Assembly: GCA_963759235.1 (NCBI GenBank)
Contig: CAVWYO010000005.1
Span: 372,001 to 436,000 of the forward strand
Direction: 5' to 3'
Length of the DNA stretch: 64,000 nt
Source of the DNA: Bauldia sp963759235
Lineage (GTDB): Bacteria; Pseudomonadota; Alphaproteobacteria; Rhizobiales; Kaistiaceae
Position numbers and translations under genes: made by a program. The first letter of the stretch is position 1. Each line of letters starts with the position of its first letter. This document shows positions 1 through 7,612 of this stretch, piece by piece. Below the pieces are notes generated by a model. It made no database searches. It saw nothing but the letters and a program-made list of their open reading frames with translations, and was not told the origin of the DNA.

Positions 1-113
1 GAAACAGGCCCGCAAAGTAAGGCTTGCGATCCCATCGTGAAGGGCCGACGATCCTGTTGGACGACCCCACCCGCGCTTCCCGCCAAAGGCAAAGGGCCCC
101 CAAGTACCCGGTC

Positions 114-3100
114 ATGCGCTTGACGCGATCCCCCAGGGCGCATGTCGGGACGGTATCGGATCGGCGTCGAAGATTGCCGCGGGGCGTCAGAATCGGACTT
201 TTCGCCTTTGCCGGCGTGTTCGGTGTGCTCTTCTTCGCGGTCGCCGCGACGATGGCGGTCATTCTGTCCGGCCCGACCGAACTCGGCTTTGTCCGCAGTC
301 GCTACCAGGCGGCGCTCCAGGAACAGTTCGGCGAGAACTACACCGTCAAGGTCGACAAAGCCGTGGTCGATGTCGATCCCGTTCTCGGGCTGGTGGTCGA
401 GGTCGACGGCACCGAAGTCGCCGACAGCGCCGGCGCGACGGTTGCGCGAATCCCGAGAACGCGGCTTGCCGTCGACCCGATCGCCCTGTTCGGCCTGAGG
501 GTGTCGGTGAGCGCGGTCGAGTTCAATTCGGCCGAGATCTGGCTGGTCCGCTCGAAGGGCGGCGGTATCTATCTCGGCAACGCCGCTACGCCGCCGGTCG
601 CATCGATCCGCGCCGAGGAAACCCCCGCCGAAACTGGGCAGGGGGTGGCGGACGGCGGCTTTCCGGTGCTCGCGGCAGCTCTCCGCTTCGTCGATCGCGG
701 CCTGGAACTTCCCCTCGACGCGGCGATCGAATCCGGGTTTCGACGCCTGTCCTTCCTCGGCGGAACGGTCAAAGTCTGGGACGCGGGCCCACAACAGGAG
801 CGCCGGTTCGCCGACACCGATTTCGGCGTCGTCATCGATCCGGTGACACGGAGCCTCAGCGCCAGCATCGCCACCTCCGGCTATGCGGGCCGGTGGAGCG
901 GAACGCTGGATCGCAGCGTCGATCCGACCACCGGCGAGCGCACGATATCGGGCAACTTCTCGCAGCTGACGCTTGCCGACATTTTTCCCGCCCTCGCCAG
1001 CGGAGGGAAGGATGAGCCGACCGCCGACATCCCCCTCTACGGCCGAGGGACGGTCGCCGTCGGGGCCGACGGCGCGGTGAAGGCGGCGACGGTCAGACTC
1101 GATGTCGGGGCCGGTGTGTTCAGCACCGGCGACAGCGACGAAAGCGTTCTCCTCGACGAAGCGACGGTGAAGCTTCGCTGGGACGTCGCCAATCGGGTTA
1201 TCGCGGTGGAGCCGTCGCCGGTCTATTTCGGCCAGACGCGCGGCGTGGTGACCGGCGGCGTGCGGCCGGCGGCGCAGCCGGGCAGCGGGCGCTATGCCTT
1301 CGACCTGGAATCGCGGGGTGCGATCCTCGCCTCAAGCGACGCCAACGCGCCGCCGGTCACCGCCGACCGGATCGCCGTTTCCGGCGAACTCGACCTGCCC
1401 GAAAAGCTCCTCGACATCAAGGACTTCGCCATTCAGACCCAACAGGGATCGCTGGCGCTGGCCGGGACCGTCGGCTTCGAAGGCGAGACACCGTCCCTGG
1501 CGCTGGCGGCGTCGCTGACGCCGATGCCGGTGGCGACGCTCAAGCAGATGTGGGTGCCCTTCCTGGCGCCGGGCGCGCGGCGTTGGGTGATGGACAACAT
1601 CACCGACGGACGGATCGCTTCCGGCCAGTTCGAGGCGACCGTGCCCGCCGGGATGCTGTTCGGTGATTCACACACACCGGTGCCCGACGACGCGCTGAAG
1701 CTCGATCTCCGCCTCGAGGACACGACGTTCCGAACAACCGGCGAACTCCCGCCGGTCAGCGGGGTTACGGGCAATGTCGTGCTCGCCGGGGCGACTTTCG
1801 GCGTCGATGTGGAGAAGGCGGAGGTGAAGGTCGCATCCGGGCACAAAGTGAACGTCGACGCCGGCGCCTTCGGCATCGACGACGTCTTCGACCCGAAGGC
1901 CGTCGGCGTCGTTGAGGTTCAGCTTTCCGGAGCGGCGGCGTCTCTCGCCGAGATTGCCGACGCCAAGCCGCTGGAGGTGCTGGCTCACCGCGACCTGTCG
2001 CCGAGCGATCTCTCCGGCACGGCGGAGGCGGCGGTGTCGATACGGCTGCCGCTCGACAAGCCGGAGGAGGAGATCGCTGCCGCGATGGACTGGAAGGTAA
2101 CGGTGGTCGGCAAGAACCTGGCGAGCCGCAAGCCGATCGAAGGCCGGATGTTCAGCGCTGCCAACGTCACCATTGCCGTTACCCCCGATCAGTTCGTGGT
2201 GAGCGGGAAGGCCGACATCGACGGCGTGCCGGCCGATGTCAGCCTCTCCCAGCCGCTCGGCAACGAGGGTCAGGCCTCCGGGCCGGGGCGGCAGCTCGCC
2301 CGGTTTTCGCTGGATCAGGCGGCGCGGAAGAAGCTCGGCCTCGGTCTCGACGACGTGATCGAGGGAACCGTCGGCACCCAGGTGAGCAGCCTCGACGACG
2401 GCAACGGCCAGCACTACGACCTTGACCTCGCGACGGCGCGGCTGACGATCCCCGGGCTCGGCTGGACGAAGGGGATCGGCGTTCCCGCGACGCTGTCCTT
2501 CGACCTCATCCCGGACAAGGACGGGTACGCGGTCGAGAACCTCGTTCTCGCCGGGGAGGGGTTCGGCTTTGCCGGGGCCGCAAGGATCGGCCGTGAAGGC
2601 CGGCTTCTGTCCGCCGACATCAAGCAATTCTCGCTGAAGCCGGACGATTCCATCGGCTTCCGCCTGACCGCGACGCCGACCGGCTACTCCATCAAGGCAA
2701 GCGGCAGTTCCTTCGACGTTCGCGGCGTGATTTCCGAGATCACCGGCGATTCGGGCGGGGATGAAACACCCGACGTTTCGCTCGAGGCCGACATCGGCCG
2801 GGGGATCGGCTTCAACGACGAGGTGATCGAAGCGGCGAAGGTCACTTTCGTCTCGACGAAGGGGAGCCCGGTCAAGCTTTCGGTGTCCGGTTCGCTGCAC
2901 GGCACGCCGATCGCGGTCGACTTCTCCGATACCGCGAAGGGCGGGTCGCTCCGCGCAAGCTCGGACGATGCCGGCGACGTGCTTCGGTTTCTCAACCTCT
3001 ACACGCGGGTCGGCGGGGGGAGCCTCTCCATCGATGCGGCGCGCGAGGCCCCCAACAGCCCGCTGGTCGGGCAGCTGCTGGTCACCAACTTCGACATTCT

Positions 3101-3512
3101 CAACGAGCCGGCGGTCGAGCAAGCGATCTCCAGCGCTCCGACCCGCCAGCGCATCGATACCTCGCGGCTTCATTTCGAGCGGATGACGGCGCGATTCCGG
3201 CTGACCGGCGAGACGCTCTCCGTCGACGAGGCGCTCCTCCGCGGCCAGTCGGTCGGGGCGACCTTCGACGGACGCTTCGATCTCCTGCGCTCGCAAGTGA
3301 CGATCAACGGCACCTATCTGCCGGTCTATGCCTTCAACAACGTGTTCAGCCGGGTGCCGCTGATCGGCTTGGTCCTCGGCGGCGGCAACCAGGAGGGGCT
3401 GATCGGCGTCACCTTCCGGGTGGTCGGGCCGCTCGACGGGCCACGGGTCTATTTCAACCCGCTGTCGGCGGTCGCGCCGGGCATCCTCCGGAAGATCTTC
3501 GAGTTCCGCTGA
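114..3512 (+). CDS. AsmA-like / DUF3971 envelope protein (YhdP-type)
   Basis: A large inner-membrane-anchored protein with a long periplasmic beta-rich body, of the AsmA-like group linked to phospholipid movement and outer-membrane integrity. One N-terminal membrane segment lies at about residues 25-50, followed by roughly 1,080 residues of periplasmic sequence. The last 100 residues end in the pattern typical of the AsmA-like C-terminal domain: VPLIGLVLGGG, then GLIGVTFRVVGPLDGP, then a terminal FNPLSAVAPG. I chose the ATG at 114 because it puts the basic stretch RRRRLPRG just before the membrane segment; the frame is also open from a TTG at 24. The gene converges on tyrS. Family assignment is firm. 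The exact transport role is inferred from family knowledge. Confidence 0.8.
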   Translation: MRLTRSPRAHVGTVSDRRRRLPRGVRIGLFAFAGVFGVLFFAVAATMAVILSGPTELGFVRSRYQAALQEQFGENYTVKVDKAVVDVDPVLGLVVEVDGTEVADSAGATVARIPRTRLAVDPIALFGLRVSVSAVEFNSAEIWLVRSKGGGIYLGNAATPPVASIRAEETPAETGQGVADGGFPVLAAALRFVDRGLELPLDAAIESGFRRLSFLGGTVKVWDAGPQQERRFADTDFGVVIDPVTRSLSASIATSGYAGRWSGTLDRSVDPTTGERTISGNFSQLTLADIFPALASGGKDEPTADIPLYGRGTVAVGADGAVKAATVRLDVGAGVFSTGDSDESVLLDEATVKLRWDVANRVIAVEPSPVYFGQTRGVVTGGVRPAAQPGSGRYAFDLESRGAILASSDANAPPVTADRIAVSGELDLPEKLLDIKDFAIQTQQGSLALAGTVGFEGETPSLALAASLTPMPVATLKQMWVPFLAPGARRWVMDNITDGRIASGQFEATVPAGMLFGDSHTPVPDDALKLDLRLEDTTFRTTGELPPVSGVTGNVVLAGATFGVDVEKAEVKVASGHKVNVDAGAFGIDDVFDPKAVGVVEVQLSGAAASLAEIADAKPLEVLAHRDLSPSDLSGTAEAAVSIRLPLDKPEEEIAAAMDWKVTVVGKNLASRKPIEGRMFSAANVTIAVTPDQFVVSGKADIDGVPADVSLSQPLGNEGQASGPGRQLARFSLDQAARKKLGLGLDDVIEGTVGTQVSSLDDGNGQHYDLDLATARLTIPGLGWTKGIGVPATLSFDLIPDKDGYAVENLVLAGEGFGFAGAARIGREGRLLSADIKQFSLKPDDSIGFRLTATPTGYSIKASGSSFDVRGVISEITGDSGGDETPDVSLEADIGRGIGFNDEVIEAAKVTFVSTKGSPVKLSVSGSLHGTPIAVDFSDTAKGGSLRASSDDAGDVLRFLNLYTRVGGGSLSIDAAREAPNSPLVGQLLVTNFDILNEPAVEQAISSAPTRQRIDTSRLHFERMTARFRLTGETLSVDEALLRGQSVGATFDGRFDLLRSQVTINGTYLPVYAFNNVFSRVPLIGLVLGGGNQEGLIGVTFRVVGPLDGPRVYFNPLSAVAPGILRKIFEFR

Positions 3513-3519
3513 GCCGGTA

Positions 3520-3563
3520 GGGCAAAGTCCGTTCCGACCGAAATCGGACGTTACATTTCCGAT
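3520..3563 (+). repeat. Left half of dispersed 3'-end repeat (split copy)
   Basis: Just after the AsmA-like gene the sequence GGGCAAAGTCCGTTC matches the left end of the full repeat copies at 34005-34109 and 23051-23151. A short hairpin TCCGA/TCGGA is visible. The right half of the repeat is missing here but appears at 4541-4591, about 1 kb away. This suggests one repeat interrupted by an insertion. Confidence 0.55.
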
Positions 3564-3946
3564 CTCACGAAGCGGGTTAGCAAAGCGTTGCGCGCGCTTC
3601 GCGGCGGCGGCACAGTTCATAGCGCCGTTGATGGCAAAGGCAACACAATGTGGTCGGCGCGACTTACGCCGCCCGCGTCTTACGTCTCCAACACCACCGG
3701 CGTTGGCGTTGACGCTCGCGCGCGAACGATCTTGCTGCGCTTCGTGGGCGCCATTGGCATATGGGCAACATTGCGTATGACGGGCACCTCAAGAAGGCGC
3801 GCGACGAGGCGCGCATGCCTCTTTTTAGCGGTGATCATGTAGTGGATTTGCTGCTCTCTCGTCATACTCATCTGCCCAAGCGGCCCCACCCACATGCCGA
3901 CAGGTAAGATACGCATACTATGCGCATGCGGCAAGCCCCACTTGGG
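3564..3946. other. AT-richer intergenic stretch with a possible decayed gene fragment
   Basis: No intact gene is convincing here. On the plus strand a frame is open from 3713 to a TAA at 3905-3907 and reads protein-like, including NIAYDGHLKKARDEARMPLF and GDHVVDLLLSR. It is closed upstream by a stop at 3710-3712 and has no good start. It looks like the C-terminal remnant of a gene I do not recognise. Base composition falls from strongly GC-rich towards AT in this direction. The segment belongs to the same island as the gene at 3947-4426. Confidence 0.35.
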
Positions 3947-4426
3947 TTACAGCAACGTTGCTATCCACGATTGTTGTCCATGATAAGGCTCACCAATTCT
4001 AATCTCATACCCGGAGTCTCGAAAAACTCCCATAATAATCTGATGTTTTCTTATCGCTTTTGCAGGTAAATTTGACGAATGAGTGAAGTGCAATATTGTT
4101 AGAGGCTGATAGTCATCTAGAAGCGCTGCGGTCGCGGTGCATACTATAGCGAGCACTGTTTCTCGATCTTCGCGGTTAAAAAGATTCACCGTATCAATGC
4201 CGTCCCAATACTCGTATCTTCCGCCAGTCGTCGGATCAGCGTCAATAATACAGAAGATATGCTCATATTCACCTGTCGGTAGCGGCGAAAAAGCCGTGAA
4301 GGCGGAAATCGTATTGTCGGTCTCGCCGTCGTATCCGATGGGTACCTGTGCTATATATTCGTTGTTCCCAATCGTTATTGCGATATCAATCTGATCAAGC
4401 GGATCAATCCCCCAAATAAAAGTCAT
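3947..4426 (-). CDS. Hypothetical protein in an AT-rich island
   Basis: A 159-residue acidic protein I do not recognise. No signal peptide or membrane segment is visible, so it is probably cytoplasmic. It is rich in Asp/Glu and aromatic residues (for example GRYEYWDGIDTVNLF and YEIRIGEPYHGQQSW). Codon and base use are clearly more AT-rich than every neighbour, which signals recent acquisition. The start is an ATG at 4426 preceded by GGCGGTGAG. It sits alone between convergent AsmA-like and tyrS genes, inside the segment that seems to have been inserted into a dispersed repeat. It could be an immunity or partner protein of a lost system, but nothing in the sequence proves that. Confidence 0.55.
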   Translation of the reverse strand: MTFIWGIDPLDQIDIAITIGNNEYIAQVPIGYDGETDNTISAFTAFSPLPTGEYEHIFCIIDADPTTGGRYEYWDGIDTVNLFNREDRETVLAIVCTATAALLDDYQPLTILHFTHSSNLPAKAIRKHQIIMGVFRDSGYEIRIGEPYHGQQSWIATLL

Positions 4427-4540
4427 CTCACCGCCCTTCGGGCTGCGACGGTTTGACTCAGTCTAGCGTTTCATCCAATGATAGCAAGCGAGAATCTATT
4501 GATGGCGCCAGTTGAGCCGCGCTGACGGTGCGGTGGTGCG

Positions 4541-4591
4541 TTTGATACCAAATGCCGGAAAACTGCGCACACTCTTCGTGAAAACGCCTTA
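4541..4591 (+). repeat. Right half of dispersed 3'-end repeat (split copy)
   Basis: TTTGAT, then CCGGAAAACTGCGCACACTC, then TTCGTGAAAACGCCTTA match the right end of the repeats at 23051 and 34005. The last three bases (TTA on the plus strand) are the complement of the tyrS stop codon TAA, so the repeat supplies the stop. It pairs with the left half at 3520-3563. Confidence 0.55.
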
Positions 4592-5833
4592 GGCCGGCCG
4601 GACCAGCACGTGCTTCTTGCGGCCGAGCGACAGCTTGATCGCTCCCTCGGCGACATCGCGTAGCGACACCACCGCGCGCTCGTCGGCGACCGCCGTGTCG
4701 TTGACCCGCAGGCCGCCGCCGCGAATCGCGCGTCGCGCCTCGCCGTTGGAAGAGACGAGGCCGGCTTGAACGAAGAGCCCAAGGACGCCGATCCCCGCCT
4801 TGAGGTCGGCCTTTGGAACGGTAATGGTTGGCAGCGCGTCGGCCACAGCGCCTTCCTCGAAGGTCTGGCGCGCCGCCTCGGCCGCTTCGTCGGCCGCCGC
4901 CGGTCCATGCAGGAGGGCGGTCGCTTCGCTGGCGAGCACCTTCTTCGCCTCGTTGATCTCGGCGCCGCCGAGCGCTTCGAGCCGGGTGACCTCGTCAAGC
5001 GGTAGCTCGGTGAACAGCTTGAGGAAACGGCCGACATCGGCATCGTCGCTGTTCCGCCAGAACTGCCAGTACTGATAGGGCGAGACCATGTCGGCGTTGA
5101 GCCACACCGCACCGGCGGCGGTCTTGCCCATCTTGGCGCCGGCAGCGCTGGTGATCAGCGGCGAGGTCAGGGCGAACAGCTCGACGTTCTCCATCCGCCG
5201 GCCGAGATCGATGCCGGAGATGATGTTGCCCCATTGGTCGGAGCCGCCGAGCTGCAGGCGGCAGCCGAACCGGCGCGCCAGCGCGACGAAGTCGTAGCCC
5301 TGCAGCACCATGTAGTTGAACTCGAGGAAGGAGAGGTGGTGCTCGCGCTCGAGCCGGAGCTTCACCGAGTCCCGCTGGATCATCTGATTGACCGACACGT
5401 GGCTGCCGACCTCGCGCAGGAAGGCGATGTAGTTCAGTCCGAGCAGCCAATCGGCATTGTCGACCATCAGGGCGTCGGTGGGGCCGTCGCCGAAAAGGAG
5501 AAAGCGGTCGAAGACCTGGCGGATGCCGGCCTTGTTGGTCTCGATCTCGGTGTCGGACAAGACCTTGCGGCTCTCGTCCTTGCCGCTCGGGTCGCCGACC
5601 CGGGTGGTGCCGCTCCCCATCAGGGCGATCGGCCGATGCCCGGTCTTCTGCATCCAGCGGAGCATCATGATCTGCAGGAGGCTGCCGACGTGCAGGCTCG
5701 GCGCCGTGCAGTCGAAGCCGATGTAGCCGGTGATCGGTCCCTTGACGGCGAGGGCATCCAGCCCGCCGGGATCGGAGCATTGATGGATAAAGCCGCGCTC
5801 TTCGAAAACGCGCATGAAGTCGGACTTGAACAC
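4589..5833 (-). CDS. tyrS: Tyrosyl-tRNA synthetase
   Basis: Charges tRNA-Tyr with tyrosine using ATP, in the cytoplasm. Read from GTG 5833 it is 414 residues, normal for bacterial TyrRS. The class I signature HVGS is at residues 48-51, after the typical YIGFDCTAPSLH. The KMSKS equivalent KMGKT is at 234-238. The C-terminal S4-like RNA-binding domain contains LVSSNGEARRAIRGGGLRVN. I chose the GTG because VFKSDFMRVFEERGF matches the usual alphaproteobacterial N-terminus; an ATG at 5872, with GGAGG almost touching it, would add 13 residues. It is divergent from anmK, and its stop codon lies within a dispersed repeat. Confidence 0.95.
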   Translation of the reverse strand: MFKSDFMRVFEERGFIHQCSDPGGLDALAVKGPITGYIGFDCTAPSLHVGSLLQIMMLRWMQKTGHRPIALMGSGTTRVGDPSGKDESRKVLSDTEIETNKAGIRQVFDRFLLFGDGPTDALMVDNADWLLGLNYIAFLREVGSHVSVNQMIQRDSVKLRLEREHHLSFLEFNYMVLQGYDFVALARRFGCRLQLGGSDQWGNIISGIDLGRRMENVELFALTSPLITSAAGAKMGKTAAGAVWLNADMVSPYQYWQFWRNSDDADVGRFLKLFTELPLDEVTRLEALGGAEINEAKKVLASEATALLHGPAAADEAAEAARQTFEEGAVADALPTITVPKADLKAGIGVLGLFVQAGLVSSNGEARRAIRGGGLRVNDTAVADERAVVSLRDVAEGAIKLSLGRKKHVLVRPA

Positions 5834-5969
5834 CTGACCTGATCCCGGCGGATGAGAAGCTTCCGAGCACATCCCTCCGTCGCCAAACAGGTGGAGGCCG
5901 TGCGCGGAAGCCGTATAACAGGCCGCGCAACGGATTTCATTAGCGCAGAACGGGTGGCGGGGAACACGA

Positions 5970-7064
5970 ATGGGAATGCTGACCGTGATCGGCATGATGA
6001 GCGGCACGTCCATGGACGGCGTCGACGCGGCGGTTCTCGTCACCGACGGCGAGGCGATCGGCGGCTTCGGCCCGACCCTGTTCCGGCCTTACGGAGATGA
6101 GGAGCGCGCGGCGATCCGGCGGGCCCTGGCGGAGGCGCGTCCCTTGACCGACCGCACGGCGCGGCCGGCGGCGCTCGCCGAGGCGGAGCGGATCGTCACC
6201 GAGGCTCATATCGATGCGGTGGAGCGGCTGAGGGCCGCCAATCCCGGCGTGGAGGCCGATCTGGTCGGCTTCCACGGACAGACGGTCGTCCACGCGCCGG
6301 ACCGGCATCTGACCGTACAGATCGGCGACGGCGCCGCCCTGGCGAGGCGGCTGATGCTGCCCGTCGTCTACGACTTCCGCGCCGCCGACGTCGCCGCGGG
6401 CGGGGAGGGCGCGCCCTTCGTGCCGCTCTATCACCGGGCGCTGGCGCGGAAGTCGGGGCTGGCGGGCGACGTGGTCGTCGTCAATATCGGCGGTGTCGCC
6501 AACATCACCCGGATCGGCGCCGACGGCAGCCTGGCGGCCGGCGATACCGGGCCGGGCAACGCGCTCATCGACGACTTCGTGCGCGCCCGGACCGGCGGGG
6601 CGATGGACCAAGGCGGCGAACTGGCCGCGCGCGGCACGGTCGACGACATCGCGCTCGCCGCCCTGACCGCCGATCCGTGGTTCGAGGAGCCGCTACCGAA
6701 ATCGCTCGACCGCGACGCGTTCTCGGCGGATGCGGTCGGCCTGCTCTCGACGGAAGACGGGGCGGCGACGCTCGCCGCGTTCACCGCTACCAGCATCGCG
6801 GGGGCGATCGCCATTGCCGGCGGCGCCGACGTGATCGTGGTTTCCGGCGGCGGCGCCCACAATCCGGTCATCGTCGAGATGATCGCGACGGCGACCAAGG
6901 CGGCGGTCAAGCGGGCAAGCGACCTCGGGTGGGACGGGGATTTCGTCGAGGCGCAGGCGTTCGCCTATCTGGCGGCACGGAGCGTTGCCGGACTGCCGCT
7001 CAGTTTGCCGGAAACCACCGGCGTATCGCGGCCGATGCGGGGTGGAGTCATCGCCAGACCGTGA
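5970..7064 (+). CDS. anmK: Anhydro-N-acetylmuramic acid kinase
   Basis: Opens and phosphorylates 1,6-anhydro-MurNAc released from old cell wall, giving MurNAc-6-phosphate for peptidoglycan recycling in the cytoplasm. The family signature GMMSGTSMDGVD is at residues 8-19. Further kinase-fold motifs are VVVVNIGGVANITRI and GDTGPGNALIDDF. Length (364 residues) fits the family. The start could also be the second ATG two codons later. It is transcribed divergently from tyrS, an arrangement common in related bacteria. It complements nagZ further along the window (49298), which releases sugars in the same recycling route. Confidence 0.95.
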   Translation: MGMLTVIGMMSGTSMDGVDAAVLVTDGEAIGGFGPTLFRPYGDEERAAIRRALAEARPLTDRTARPAALAEAERIVTEAHIDAVERLRAANPGVEADLVGFHGQTVVHAPDRHLTVQIGDGAALARRLMLPVVYDFRAADVAAGGEGAPFVPLYHRALARKSGLAGDVVVVNIGGVANITRIGADGSLAAGDTGPGNALIDDFVRARTGGAMDQGGELAARGTVDDIALAALTADPWFEEPLPKSLDRDAFSADAVGLLSTEDGAATLAAFTATSIAGAIAIAGGADVIVVSGGGAHNPVIVEMIATATKAAVKRASDLGWDGDFVEAQAFAYLAARSVAGLPLSLPETTGVSRPMRGGVIARP

Positions 7065-7086
7065 GACCGGCCGAACCGCGACGCGT

Positions 7087-7434
7087 TCAGTCGGCGCTGC
7101 AGATCTCCTCGATGTTGTCCCAGCTCTCCTGGGTGTAGCCGAGGCCGCTCGCCGCCTTCTGCTCCTCGGGGTTCAGCTCATCCCAGGTCTTGGTCTCCGA
7201 CGGCGGATAGGCGGTCTCGTCCTCACTGTCCCAGTTCGCCTCGTTCCACCCCAGGACGGCCCACAGCGCGCGCTGGCCGGGGCTCAGCTCAGCGTATGGG
7301 ACGGTCTGCCAGAAGCAGACATCCTGCGCCTGATCCGACGGGGCGGATTCCTGCGCCAGCGACGTCTGGGCGACAAGGACGTTCGAACAAAGCACCGCGG
7401 CGAAAAGGACGCGAAGCAAGCGCGACGGCATCAC
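7087..7434 (-). CDS. Small secreted protein with two WD-type repeats
   Basis: A 115-residue protein with a clear Sec signal peptide (about residues 1-28, cleavage near SLAQ-ES), so it is exported. The mature part contains two related motifs. One is PGQRALWAVLGWNEANWDSE and the other is PEEQKAASGLGYTQESWDN, about 30 residues apart. Both follow a pattern of L-x-P/G-x-E/Q-R/K, then LGW/Y, then WD. Two cysteines, one near the N-terminus of the mature chain and one at the C-terminal end, could form a disulfide. Function is unknown. It converges with anmK, with a 22-base gap. Confidence 0.7.
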   Translation of the reverse strand: MMPSRLLRVLFAAVLCSNVLVAQTSLAQESAPSDQAQDVCFWQTVPYAELSPGQRALWAVLGWNEANWDSEDETAYPPSETKTWDELNPEEQKAASGLGYTQESWDNIEEICSAD

Positions 7435-7612
7435 AACACCTCCCGCCGCTCACCACCTCACCCGAACATGCCGCTTCGCGAGGCGGTTGCGTCGGCAGGC
7501 TCAGCCGTCGAGGGCACGACGAGCGGCAACGCATTGGTTTACCACTTCGTGGGGGCTTTGGTGCATCAATCGATACCGATAAACCGCGATCGGTAAGGAA
7601 AGCACCTGCCCG

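Noticed and set aside
1668..3620. A 650-residue minus-strand reading frame opposite the AsmA-like gene
   Set aside because: It mirrors the GC-rich third positions of the real gene, has Arg/Ala/Glu-rich shadow composition and no domain.
3588..3934. Overlapping short reading frames on both strands after the AsmA-like gene
   Set aside because: Neither has a ribosome-binding site or protein-like composition over its length; only a short remnant in a third frame seems real.
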